Part shown: in pieces, positions 27,831 through 36,570 of the stretch
Layout: each line of letters begins with the position of its first letter
How positions within the stretch are numbered: the stretch's first letter is position 1
From: Candidatus Zixiibacteriota bacterium
GTDB lineage: Bacteria > Zixibacteria > MSB-5A5 > UBA10806 > 4484-95
DNA: 54,265 nucleotides
Direction: 5' to 3'
Assembly (NCBI GenBank): GCA_024231855.1
Contig: JAAEQD010000037.1
Coordinates: 1-54,265 of the forward strand
Notes under the pieces: model-generated
Seen by the model: only the letters and a program-made list of their open reading frames with translations
Database searches by the model: none
Told to the model about the DNA's origin: nothing
Made by a program: the position numbers and the translations under genes

Positions 27831-28502
27831 ATGGAAGTTAATCGAAAAATATGGAATCAAAATCAGAAAAAACTAAGGCAAGCTCTTACAAAATCTGATA
27901 ATCACAACGAAACTATCGAATTATTCCTGGGCCAGCACGCTATGGTTCATTCTTCCAGGATGTCCGGATCCGGGCTGCATTCATTCGAGGATGAGATATT
28001 GGGGGATTTGAGCGAGGAAACTATCCGATATATCCCGCCGAAATTTAATCATTCAATCGCCTGGATTATCTGGCATCTGGCACGTATCGAGGATGTCACG
28101 ATGAATTTGCTGGTGACCGGTACACCGCAATGTTTGATTCGAAACGATTGGCTGAAAAAGCTTAAGATTAATATTTGTCATACCGGGAATGCAATGAGTG
28201 ACGACGATGTAGCCCAACTAAGCTCAGATATAGAAATTGAAGCGCTTAAAGCTTATCGTATAGCGGTGGGACGGAATACCAGTAAGATAGTTAAGAAACT
28301 AAAACAGGAAGATTTTAAAAAATCGGTTGATCCATCTCGTCTACAAAGGATATGGGATGAAAAAGCCATGCTCGAGAATGCCGCCGGCATCGTGAGATAC
28401 TGGGGCAGGCGCGACATAGCAGGATTACTTTTAATGCCGCCGACGAGGCATTGCTTTTTACATCTTAATGAAGCTAGGCGAGTAAAAGAGAGATGCGTTT
28501 AA
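27831..28502 (+). CDS. DinB-like protein
   Basis: A 223-residue protein of the DinB_2 type. The first His is in I-I-W-H-L-A-R-I-E-D (near residue 80), and the other ligands are near the end in P-P-T-R-H-x3-H (near 206-211), the usual H...HxxxH spacing for this family. Function unknown; relatives are proposed metal-dependent transferases. Start: ATG with a weak GAAGAG upstream. It ends 32 bases before the alkaline-phosphatase-like gene on the other strand. Confidence 0.68.
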   Translation: MEVNRKIWNQNQKKLRQALTKSDNHNETIELFLGQHAMVHSSRMSGSGLHSFEDEILGDLSEETIRYIPPKFNHSIAWIIWHLARIEDVTMNLLVTGTPQCLIRNDWLKKLKINICHTGNAMSDDDVAQLSSDIEIEALKAYRIAVGRNTSKIVKKLKQEDFKKSVDPSRLQRIWDEKAMLENAAGIVRYWGRRDIAGLLLMPPTRHCFLHLNEARRVKERCV

Positions 28503-28534
28503 CCGGGATCTCTACGCGATCACCACATCAGGTT

Positions 28535-29878
28535 TTACTCCAACAAAGGATTATAAGCCGGCAACATCTTGCCGAATAAGGTCGCGTACATTATTCGATA
28601 GATATCGGTATTATCGAGATTATTTTTTAACAGATCCGAATTTAAACCATGGGCTCGGGCTATAATGGCGCCGGCGACATCGTTATAGCAAGCCCATACG
28701 ATCCCGAACCTCAAGCGCGTGCCATGTTTATCGGGAGCCGCTATAAAGGGCAGACTATTTTTTCCATGCCGACCATCCAGCGGGCCGCCGTTTTTGGTTG
28801 TATCGGGTAGCGGTTTATCGAAATCGTCGGGCTTTCGAACTGAGTAGACTTGTATTCCGCCGGCATCGCTATCGGCCGCCGTTAGCAGCAATGTGTTTGG
28901 ATCTCGTTGGATATAATTCATAGCGACGCCAATAGCGTCATCGGCCCGCTTTATGGATTCCAAAATCCCCTCGGCGTTATTGGAATTTCCGAAATTATCC
29001 GAACCTTCCTCTTCGACTACCATAAAAAACTGACGGTTTTTGTATTCCAGGATTCGCAAGGCCGTTTCGGTCATTTCAGCGAGTGTGGGGGCGGATTGAT
29101 TGTAAAGCGGCAAGTTTGCCTGCTTAAGCTTTTCTTCGGACTTGTCGTTAAACGTATGTTTTGACGCGAAAACTCCCAGCGCTTTATCTACGTCAGAGGG
29201 CAAAGCCAAAAGCTCATCACGATTATAAACAATCGTATAGCCCAATTGCTCCGCTTGCTTGATCAGGTTTTTACCGTCTTTGCGTTTTCCGTCTTTGCCG
29301 TGATGGCCAATCACTCCCTTCGGCAACAGGTATTTTTCGCCGCCGGCAAAGATAATATCCACGCCGCTTTCCATGATTTGAATAGTTATCAGATCACGCC
29401 AGTTACGATTCGCGGAACTTGCGACAAACACGCCGGTACCCGGTTCACATATATGACCGCTATTGATAATAGCCGTGGCCATGCCCGCCTCTTTTGCTTC
29501 CATCATGATACTGATATTCTTTCCTGAAAGCGAACCCACCGGTTTTTCGGGTGCGTTTCCGTAAGTATCGTAATCTACCTTTACCCCATACGCGTGAATG
29601 GTCGCGCCGGGATGAGAGCCGCTATTTGTGGAGTTCAGGATATGCGAACGATAGAGACCCATCTTTTCCATGCGATCCCAATTAGTCAGGTTATCCGGTC
29701 CGTAATTATAGATTCGCATGGCAGCCCACAATGATGGCCCGCTGCCGTCGGGATGGATAAAAATAACATTGCCTGTTTTGATATCGTCTGCATTTGCCGT
29801 ACAATAGTTTATTGATATTGTCATCATGATTGCGATTGCCATTAGTGATTTCGTTAATCTTGATTTGTTGTGTTTCAA
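28535..29878 (-). CDS. Secreted alkaline-phosphatase-like protein with altered metal ligands
   Basis: The protein has 447 residues with a signal peptide (1-30) and the alkaline phosphatase fold. By alignment to E. coli PhoA, the metal ligand Asp (D44 in H-P-D-G), the nucleophile Ser (S88 in G-S-H-P-G), the Glu before the D-x-x-G motif (about 289), D294, D336 and H371 are kept. Two zinc-ligand His are not: the H331 site is N298 (D-N-F-G-N instead of D-H-A-G-H) and the H370 site is S337 (A-D-S-D instead of A-D-H-x). The Asp before the nucleophile is Gly. It may be an alkaline phosphatase variant with different metal use or a different substrate. Start: TTG with GGAG six bases upstream. It stands alone. 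Confidence 0.82.
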   Translation of the reverse strand: MKHNKSRLTKSLMAIAIMMTISINYCTANADDIKTGNVIFIHPDGSGPSLWAAMRIYNYGPDNLTNWDRMEKMGLYRSHILNSTNSGSHPGATIHAYGVKVDYDTYGNAPEKPVGSLSGKNISIMMEAKEAGMATAIINSGHICEPGTGVFVASSANRNWRDLITIQIMESGVDIIFAGGEKYLLPKGVIGHHGKDGKRKDGKNLIKQAEQLGYTIVYNRDELLALPSDVDKALGVFASKHTFNDKSEEKLKQANLPLYNQSAPTLAEMTETALRILEYKNRQFFMVVEEEGSDNFGNSNNAEGILESIKRADDAIGVAMNYIQRDPNTLLLTAADSDAGGIQVYSVRKPDDFDKPLPDTTKNGGPLDGRHGKNSLPFIAAPDKHGTRLRFGIVWACYNDVAGAIIARAHGLNSDLLKNNLDNTDIYRIMYATLFGKMLPAYNPLLE

Positions 29879-29991
29879 AGCTTACTCCAGTACTAAAGGT
29901 GATTGTGATAAGCTATAATACCAGCAATATAGTTAATTTTCTGAAAAAAGGTTATAAATATATCAGAATTGGCTTTGTGGAAATCAAGATG

Positions 29992-32562
29992 CTACTTCAA
30001 CAATAACATCCTTTTCGTTTCCGAAAAATCACCCGCTTGAAGCTTGAAGAAATACACTCCTGACGGTTGATCTTTTGAGTGCCAGATCAGTTGATGTTCT
30101 CCCGTTGGCTGCTGGCCTCGATTGATTGTCTCAAGCTTTCGGCCAAGAATGTCATAGATTTCGATGGTGACCAGCGATTGTTCAGCCAGTATGTATTTAA
30201 TCGTCGTGGATGCGTTAAACGGATTAGGATAGTTTTGACCGAGTTCGAACCATGACGGCATTGATGTAGCACCGTCCGTTATCGATGTATGCGAATGCCA
30301 GATTACGGTGAAGTCATCGATAAAAATCCCCTCTCGAACCGTTTGATTATCGGTAGTCATTCTGAACCGGAATTTCACATCGTGCCCAAGGTATTCACTC
30401 AGATCATAAGCATATTCCATAAAACTGGGTCTGTTACCTGTTATTGGTGAACCGATTTGTTGCCAGCTCTGGCCGTCATCGATAGAGGTTTCCAGGTAAA
30501 TAAAATCACGGTCGGCTTGAAGATCGAACCGGGCCTTAAAACCGACCGTTGCCGAATCGCAGTCTGCCAGCGAGATACTGAAATTACCGGTGAGTAGGAT
30601 TTCAGCGTCGTTATTATAAAAGCGAGCGGGGCTGTCGGTAATCGATATATTTCCTGTGGCGGCATGCTCCGCGTTTATCGCCCACTGGCCGGCCGTCCCG
30701 GTTGTATTCCAATAATAGCGGCCGTTCTCAAACGAATCGATAAACATCGTACTGCTTACCGCTACGGAAAAGTAATTTTCGGGCGCCGCGAATGGATACA
30801 CAGCGTTCAGGCCGCTATTATCGTCGGCAGATATGTAATAGTGCACCGTACCGCTATTCTGTCCCGGGATAACTCCTTCGAAATGAATGTTATCGCTTGA
30901 AGTCATGGCTGTTTGCGTGAAGGGTTGTGAGTCATCTGTCCGCCAGTGTGAAAATACCGATGATGGATCTATACCGTTGCCGCCGGAAATTTCCGCCGAT
31001 ATGGTTTGGTCGATCTGTCCTCCAGGAAAGTAAACCAGCGGTTCATGATCGATTATGATATCGCCTTCCGGATGATAATACAACGCCTTGCCGACATCGA
31101 TAATTCCCCAGCCATAAGCGTTGCTCGGTGTATCCGGCCTGGTGGCGGTCATCATCAATGCCTCACGAACCATCATCGGCGTCCAGTTCGAGTGAATCGA
31201 AAGCAAGACAGCTGCGGCCCCGGCGCTCAAAGGAGTCGAAAGCGAAGTTCCATTGGAAAAAGTAAAATCATTCATATCCGCGGTTAAAGCGCAGAGTACA
31301 TCCTGACCGCGAGCGCATATCTCCGGTTTGATACGGCCGTCGAATGTTGGACCCAGCGATGAAAAATCCGTGATAACGCCAAACGAATCAACCGCCCCGA
31401 CTGAAATTACGGAATCTCCGTCGGCCGGCGCGATCATCGATCCCGCGCCGAAACTCCCGCTGTTGCCCATGGCGGTTAAAACGGTGATACCATTGTATAC
31501 CGCCAGATCGGCCGCCTGAGTAACAATGGTAGCATCTCCATTCATGTTCTCGTACGTGTAATCCGTATCGGGCGGATCGAAGGCATAACGATAACCCAAT
31601 GATGATGATATAATATCCGCTCCCAGCGAATCGGCCCACTCGGCGCCGGCGGCCCAATTATCTTCCTCGCTGTGAAGTTCATCTTCTACACTTTCGGTTT
31701 TGGCCAGGCAGTAAAGCGCCCCATACGCTGCGCCGTAAAGATTGCCGCTGACCTCGCCGGCAATTGTCGACCACGCCATCGTGCCATGCCAGGCTTGATA
31801 GAACACATCCTGGGATTCGTCATGGTCGGTATCGCCGTCATTATTGACAAAATCCCACTGGGCGATCAGGCGATCCTGATTGATCAGGTTCTCAAATGAG
31901 ACGTGATCCTGGAGGAAACCAGTATCCATCAAACAAATCAGGATACCTTGTCCGGCAAAGTCCAACTCGTGGGCTACGATATTATTCTGTTGCTCGAGTT
32001 GTGAGAGCGATAAACCATAATCGAGGGTCGTGTTCAAAATCAGATAACTCCCCGATGAATTTTTCTGTCTGATAAATCTATCGGAGTGATCAGCCGTACT
32101 TATACTTTTAAAAATTCTGATAAATGAAAACTTCGCTATCCGATTAAGTTGATCGATATCGGCTTCCACCGTAACCGCGTTAAACCATCGTAAAACATTC
32201 CGAACCTTCGCCCCGGTCGATTTTATATCGGCTATATATTCATTGAAAACCGGGATATCTCTATAATCAACCAGGTTGTAGAATCCTCTCGCTTTTAAAC
32301 GTCGCGCCCTGGCTCGCTCGGTGAGGCGGTTTTGTGCCTCGGTGAGCTTATCATCGTATTCTGGTAAGGTCGAAAATCCCTTATCGGTGAAAAATATCCA
32401 GGCTTTGATTGGTATGCGGCTATCCGCTTCGCGTAATAAGTTGGTAAGGCTTTCACTAACGAGTTTATCATCGCGTTCGACAATAAATCCATCGGCAACA
32501 TCGGATGAGGATACTGGAATATGGAGTGTCAAGGTTACTGCCAATATGAAGATAATTCTCAT
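29992..32562 (-). CDS. Secreted subtilisin-like (S8) serine protease, Por tail
   Basis: The protein has 856 residues: signal peptide (1-19), an inhibitor-like propeptide to about 155, and an S8 catalytic domain with D213 (L-M-D-T-G), H259 (W-H-G-T), oxyanion N367 (M-G-N-S-G) and S440 (G-T-S-L-S-T-P). A beta domain and a MAM-like/jelly-roll domain (about 635-755) follow, and then a Por sorting tail (K-R-M-L-L-L-K). All catalytic residues are present, so it should be active outside the cell. Start: ATG with GGGAG five bases upstream. It is a single-gene unit; no clear terminator is visible after it. Confidence 0.92.
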   Translation of the reverse strand: MRIIFILAVTLTLHIPVSSSDVADGFIVERDDKLVSESLTNLLREADSRIPIKAWIFFTDKGFSTLPEYDDKLTEAQNRLTERARARRLKARGFYNLVDYRDIPVFNEYIADIKSTGAKVRNVLRWFNAVTVEADIDQLNRIAKFSFIRIFKSISTADHSDRFIRQKNSSGSYLILNTTLDYGLSLSQLEQQNNIVAHELDFAGQGILICLMDTGFLQDHVSFENLINQDRLIAQWDFVNNDGDTDHDESQDVFYQAWHGTMAWSTIAGEVSGNLYGAAYGALYCLAKTESVEDELHSEEDNWAAGAEWADSLGADIISSSLGYRYAFDPPDTDYTYENMNGDATIVTQAADLAVYNGITVLTAMGNSGSFGAGSMIAPADGDSVISVGAVDSFGVITDFSSLGPTFDGRIKPEICARGQDVLCALTADMNDFTFSNGTSLSTPLSAGAAAVLLSIHSNWTPMMVREALMMTATRPDTPSNAYGWGIIDVGKALYYHPEGDIIIDHEPLVYFPGGQIDQTISAEISGGNGIDPSSVFSHWRTDDSQPFTQTAMTSSDNIHFEGVIPGQNSGTVHYYISADDNSGLNAVYPFAAPENYFSVAVSSTMFIDSFENGRYYWNTTGTAGQWAINAEHAATGNISITDSPARFYNNDAEILLTGNFSISLADCDSATVGFKARFDLQADRDFIYLETSIDDGQSWQQIGSPITGNRPSFMEYAYDLSEYLGHDVKFRFRMTTDNQTVREGIFIDDFTVIWHSHTSITDGATSMPSWFELGQNYPNPFNASTTIKYILAEQSLVTIEIYDILGRKLETINRGQQPTGEHQLIWHSKDQPSGVYFFKLQAGDFSETKRMLLLK

Positions 32563-32901
32563 AGCTGCTCCCGCGCCTGGTGTCGATTTTTATCTTAACA
32601 TAATTACTAATATAAAGTTAATAAATTATGGGAATTAATCAAGGAAATAGTCTTGGCGCCCGGACTGTTAGTTTAACCGAGATTAAGGGAAACAAAAGCA
32701 AATTTCCCTTAATCTCCGTCGTAAAGGTATGACTGGGTATAACATCCCTCATCGGTATCAAGCAAACTTTTAAAACCAGTCATATATTTTAGTATATAGA
32801 TTTAGCTCGATCCTCTGCCCGGACTTTTAATCTCTTGATTATGAGGATCCGGTCTTACATGGAATTGTCATTATAATAGTCAATTCCCTAACGAGATATA
32901 G
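32563..32901. other. Intergenic region with hairpins
   Basis: About 340 bases between the subtilisin-like gene and the broken small gene. It holds a perfect 14-bp hairpin (32679-32716), a longer-range pair TATGACTGG / CCAGTCATA (near 32728 and 32775) and two copies of GCCCGGACT (32658 and 32817). No open frame looks like a protein. Confidence 0.5.
32679..32716. repeat. Perfect 14-bp inverted repeat
   Basis: GAGATTAAGGGAAA (32679-32692) pairs without mismatch with TTTCCCTTAATCTC (32703-32716) around a 10-base A-rich loop. There is no T run on either side, so a normal terminator is unlikely. It could be an RNA hairpin, a protein binding site or the remains of a small mobile repeat. Confidence 0.6.
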
Positions 32902-33180
32902 TTATCCTGTGTGATAAACACGAAGGCCATCGGACTCATCCAAGGTGAACCGATTTAACTGTACGATATTGGTATATGAACGATAGACCGGAGGAACAAT
33001 GCTCAGAGCTTCCTCTTTGTTGTCTACATCTACAACTATCCATGCTTTGTGTTCCCCATCCATGCATCCCCATTCCGCGTTCGTTTAAAAATGTGATCCT
33101 GTTCTCAGGAAAATTTCAATAACCTTGGTGCACGCGGATTCATCCGCCTCATGTTGAACCTCAATTAAAAATTTTGGCAT
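32902..33180 (-). pseudogene. Small protein gene interrupted by one TAA codon
   Basis: From the ATG at 33180, with GAGAGGAG ten bases upstream, the frame is open for 31 codons (M-P-K-F-L-I-E-V, then a short helix), meets TAA at codon 32 (33087-33085), and continues in the same frame for 60 more codons to the stop at 32904. The part after the break is well formed (W-G-C-M-D-G-E-H-K-A-W-I-V-V, then R-S-Y-T-N-I-V-Q-L-N). Total size would be 92 residues with the fold of a small ferredoxin-like alpha/beta protein. A TTA Leu codon becoming TAA would explain it. Function not recognised. It lies downstream of the DUF4395 and MddA-like genes on the same strand. Confidence 0.78.
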
Positions 33181-33273
33181 AATAATACTTCTCCTCTCGG
33201 CAATTAACAATTATATCCGGCGCTTCATTTTATTGAAAGCCGTGCCGTATCTTCTCTTATTCACATTAGATTA

Positions 33274-33792
33274 CTATATCTGACCTGGTCGGCTGATTTT
33301 CTTCTTGATTTGCCCTATAGCGATCCTCGAAAAGGCGTTGTATATTTTCGATGGAATGCAAAGGTCCAGGAAGCTGACCAGAAACGCCGAACCGAGTAGG
33401 CTAGCCCCGACAATATAAACCACCGTGAGATTACCTAGATACAGGTAATAATTCATAACTCCCAGCATGCCTGTGGCCATTATACAAGCAAAGCGGCCCT
33501 GGTTGGCCCGATGTGGGAGTTTTGGGCGGCCCAATAAAAATCTGAATCCGTAGTTATACAAGTAGTCTATCGGATGAAAAGGCGGCAGCATTCCCAAGAA
33601 GGCAATACCATTGGCAATCAGCAAAAACGTCTGGCTTTTGAAAACCATGCCGATTATTACTAAACTCATACAAACTACATAAGCCATTCTAATTCCGAAT
33701 CGATGTTGGCTCAGTTCTGCTTCCGTAAATCCCCGATAGCCCTGTTCCTCCAAACGGCATCTGGACACCGATGATATAATATTATTATTCAT
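33274..33792 (-). CDS. DUF4395-like membrane protein
   Basis: A 172-residue integral membrane protein with about four membrane segments (about 35-55, 57-75, 105-125 and 128-150). A short cytoplasmic loop holds P-P-F-H-P-I-D-Y-L-Y-N-Y-G, a pattern typical of DUF4395. The family often occurs next to thiol or sulfur genes, but its role is unknown. Start: ATG with GGAGG six bases upstream. It follows the MddA-like gene on the same strand after 38 bases, so the two are probably cotranscribed. Confidence 0.7.
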   Translation of the reverse strand: MNNNIISSVSRCRLEEQGYRGFTEAELSQHRFGIRMAYVVCMSLVIIGMVFKSQTFLLIANGIAFLGMLPPFHPIDYLYNYGFRFLLGRPKLPHRANQGRFACIMATGMLGVMNYYLYLGNLTVVYIVGASLLGSAFLVSFLDLCIPSKIYNAFSRIAIGQIKKKISRPGQI

Positions 33793-33830
33793 ATGCTTCC
33801 TCCGAATTAAACCGCAAGTTTACAGCCTGG

Positions 33831-34617
33831 CTAGCCATGAACCAGTTGATCTCCTTTATGCTCGCCTCTGGACCTTCCTTCCGGTCGTTTAAACTTAGTA
33901 AATGGAATAAGCATCGAAACTCGTCTGGCATACTGCCTGTAGGCTTCGCCATGATTTTTCAATAGATCTCGCTCCTCAAAAATCAGGCCGACGAATTTGT
34001 AGTTGGTAGACATGAAAGCGAAGAATAGGTGGCCCATGGTCATTGTCGGGGTCGCCCAGAAAGCGATGATGAATCCCAGCATTATGGGATGTCGGACATA
34101 CTTATACAGGCTCCTCTCCAGGGAACCGGGGCGGATCATGCTCCTTGTTTTGGGCAAAACGCGTAACCTGCCTTAAGCCAAAAAGCTCGAAGTGATCGAT
34201 TAAAAATGTCGAAAAAAGCACAATGCCCCAGCCCAGCCAGAAGAGGAATTGGAGAACAGTCCCCCCGAATGTTCCCTCAATATTCCATAGTACGCCCCCA
34301 ATGGGACGCCACTGCCAGAATAAAAGCAAGAAAATTAGATTGGTAGCCATTACATAAGTCGAACGTTCGGCGGCCTCGGGTATGAATTTTTGAATCCAGG
34401 TTTTGAATGCCGTACGAGCCATTATTGAATGCCGGATCGCGAACAATCCTAATATTAGAGCGTTTATACCCAGTGCGATTCCAATCGGGCCGACGGTACC
34501 GGAATCGATCGATTTGGGCACCAGGATGTTCCCGATAAAACCAATGGCATATAGGAATACGCCTAAAAATAAAACGTAACTAATAATGCCGTAAGGAATA
34601 ACTAACATTCTCATCAT
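33831..34617 (-). pseudogene. mddA: MddA-like methanethiol S-methyltransferase split by a frameshift
   Basis: Two overlapping frames together give one NnrU/MddA-type membrane methyltransferase of about 260 residues. The first (34617-34102) has membrane segments and motifs A-I-R-H-S-I-M-A-R, R-S-T-Y-V, F-W-Q-W-R-P and D-H-F-E-L-F-G-L-R-Q-V. The second (open to 33831) continues with L-Y-K-Y-V-R-H-P-I-M-L-G-F, W-A-T-P-T-M-T and E-E-R-D-L. Homology passes from one to the other between about 34104 and 34126. Removing one C from the CCC run at 34123-34121 joins them. MddA methylates methanethiol to dimethyl sulfide with S-adenosylmethionine. It is either a true frameshift or a sequencing error. The start is taken at the ATG at 34617; a TTG five codons earlier is possible. 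Confidence 0.85.
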
Positions 34618-34917
34618 TGGAAATTCTTTCAAAAAAGTGGCTAATTGATTAAAACTTCCCCCATCATATTAATGACATTTAACAGCATAGACTAAATCGA
34701 CCCATGATATCTTTAATAACTTAAAAAACGATGTCAAAGTTTCAAAAAAAAACAAGAATATTGGCGATTAGCCCCAGTGGCTATTATTATCTATATTTAT
34801 ATAGCATCCAGGCAAGCCATTTTGATCAGCTTTAGCTGTTACGTATCAAGACAATATGAACTCCAATAGAAAATTACCTGAATATTACCAGACAACGTTT
34901 GAATATCTAAATAAAAT

Positions 34918-35844
34918 CTAGAACCAATCGACCTTGCTTATCATGAAGTTTTTGTCATAATAATCGGAAAAGCGGCTTTTGCCCAGCGGCTTGCACATCA
35001 AAGTCCCATAATTACCTTTATCGTTTTGATAACCGGCGGCGGCTAACGCCTTCCGTGCTTTAGGATCGAATGGATGTATCGCGGCAACGGCATATTTCGC
35101 GCGTTTCTCCGCAAGTCTTATAAGTGCCCGATAAGTTTTCTGAGTTTTTGCCACGATCTCTTTAATCAGTATCGAATCGCAGTTGTTTTGAAGCAGGGCA
35201 TAGCCGTTATCAACCATCACTGATATCTTTTTCGTAAATGAACCCGCCATATCATGTGACTTAAACAGTTTGGCGCTCCTGATCGTAAAACCGCAATGAC
35301 TTTTGGCGTACCAATCGAAAATTTCCCGGGCCTTCTTCAGATCAAATCGGTATTCCCTGGATGTTGATTTCTCCGGTTTTGGATTAGGCCTGCTGAAAAC
35401 TTTATACATAAATGGATAATTATCGACAGTCGTCACATCACTGTAGCCGGCTTTGAGGTACCACTTGTAGGCCACGATTGGCCGCTCGGTGGTGAGAAAC
35501 GAAAATTTCATACCTCTGTCTTTGAAATACCGCTCGCTTGCTTCCAGAAGTTGACGACCGACGCCGCGCCTGTTATATGATGGCCGGGTGGCGATACCGT
35601 AGATTCCGCCGATCTCCTCTGTTTTGCCCAGCTTTGTCCGGGTGGGGATAGTCATGATACCGACAATTCCCACTATTTTATCATTGATAATCCCGCACAT
35701 ACCAACCGGGCTTTCTCCGATCCGGGTATCATACCTGGCGAAATTCGAAAGCCAGGCGGGAGCGCCGGCCCAGCCAAACGATTTTAGCCACAACATAAAA
35801 ATATCATCACGCTTCTTCAGTTTATCGTAGGTAATAATTTTCAT
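34918..35844 (-). CDS. GNAT-family acetyltransferase
   Basis: A 308-residue protein. The N-terminal half (about 5-150) is a GNAT domain with the acetyl-CoA pyrophosphate motif R-R-G-V-G-R-Q-L-L near residue 92, followed by the beta-bulge strand and Y-K-W-Y-L-K-A-G-Y. The C-terminal half (about 170-300) looks like a second, degenerate GNAT-like fold, as in some two-domain members. Substrate unknown. Start: ATG with TAGGGAG eight bases upstream, 17 bases after the stop of the flavoprotein gene, so the two form an operon. Confidence 0.82.
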   Translation of the reverse strand: MKIITYDKLKKRDDIFMLWLKSFGWAGAPAWLSNFARYDTRIGESPVGMCGIINDKIVGIVGIMTIPTRTKLGKTEEIGGIYGIATRPSYNRRGVGRQLLEASERYFKDRGMKFSFLTTERPIVAYKWYLKAGYSDVTTVDNYPFMYKVFSRPNPKPEKSTSREYRFDLKKAREIFDWYAKSHCGFTIRSAKLFKSHDMAGSFTKKISVMVDNGYALLQNNCDSILIKEIVAKTQKTYRALIRLAEKRAKYAVAAIHPFDPKARKALAAAGYQNDKGNYGTLMCKPLGKSRFSDYYDKNFMISKVDWF

Positions 35845-35861
35845 CGAAGCAACTCCCTAAA

Positions 35862-36428
35862 TCAAAAATCATTCAGATCATCGAACATCTCTTGTGCCAT
35901 AGCTTTGCCTTTATCGCCAAGCAAGCGGGGCTTGGTACAGTTGGGGACTATATATTTGCCGACAACTTTGCATCGCGCATATTTCATTTGCCGCTCGAAT
36001 TCTATCGGAATCAAGTCGGCGTTATTTTTAATCGGATCGGCGCAGGTGACCAGCAATGAACCATATTTGCCCTCTAATAAAGCGTTCTGGACTTTGCCAT
36101 CTTTCCATTTGACTAGGCTATAGTGACGGTCTATCAAGGCTTTCAGCTGTGCCGAAAATGACCAGCAATATAGCGGGGTAGCGTAGACAATCAAATCCGT
36201 GGCCATCAGACGTTTGAATATAGCCGGCGCGTCATCTTTCTGCACACAGCCGGGTTCATCGATCGTCTTGAAACAGACATCGCAACCCAGGCAGCCGTTA
36301 ACCGTATAATCGGTGATATTGATTCGCTCCACCTGATGTTTCGAGGCGGCCAGCTCTTCGAACAGCCCCAGCACAGTTGCCGTATTGCCTTTCTTTCTAG
36401 GGCTTCCCAGAATCGTCGTAATTTTCAT
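35862..36428 (-). CDS. NAD(P)H-dependent FMN reductase / iron-sulfur flavoprotein-like
   Basis: A 188-residue flavodoxin-fold protein. The phosphate-binding loop is G-S-P-R-K-K-G-N-T near residue 8, and the FMN-contact strand is Y-A-T-P-L-Y-C-W-S near 83. Between them lies C-L-G-C-x2-C-x7-C (about 46-60), the compact Cys pattern of iron-sulfur flavoproteins, which hold a 4Fe-4S cluster. It probably moves electrons in the cytoplasm. Start: ATG with GAGAGG upstream. It is first in a two-gene unit with the GNAT gene. Confidence 0.85.
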   Translation of the reverse strand: MKITTILGSPRKKGNTATVLGLFEELAASKHQVERINITDYTVNGCLGCDVCFKTIDEPGCVQKDDAPAIFKRLMATDLIVYATPLYCWSFSAQLKALIDRHYSLVKWKDGKVQNALLEGKYGSLLVTCADPIKNNADLIPIEFERQMKYARCKVVGKYIVPNCTKPRLLGDKGKAMAQEMFDDLNDF

Positions 36429-36479
36429 AATTAATCCTCTCCGGGAGTACTCGCTGAGATATTAGCGTTAATCTATTTA

Positions 36480-36508
36480 AATGTAGATCGGAATAGGATT
36501 AAAGTCAA
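36480..36508 (-). promoter_or_regulatory. Promoter-like site of the flavoprotein-GNAT unit
   Basis: On the minus strand TTGACT (36508-36503), 17-base spacer, TACATT (36485-36480), about 50 bases upstream of the start at 36428. Confidence 0.48.
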
Positions 36509-36570
36509 TATTGAATAGGCTGGATAAAAAACCGAGCTTTGCATTTAAGTTCTTTGCTCAGCTAAATACT

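Noticed and set aside
27002..33087. TAA read as a sense codon (altered genetic code)
   Set aside because: TAA serves as the normal stop of many intact genes here, so the two internal TAA codons are better explained as lesions or errors.
34732..34737. TTGACA on the minus strand upstream of the MddA-like gene
   Set aside because: No acceptable -10 element was found at 16-18 bases, so I did not call a promoter.
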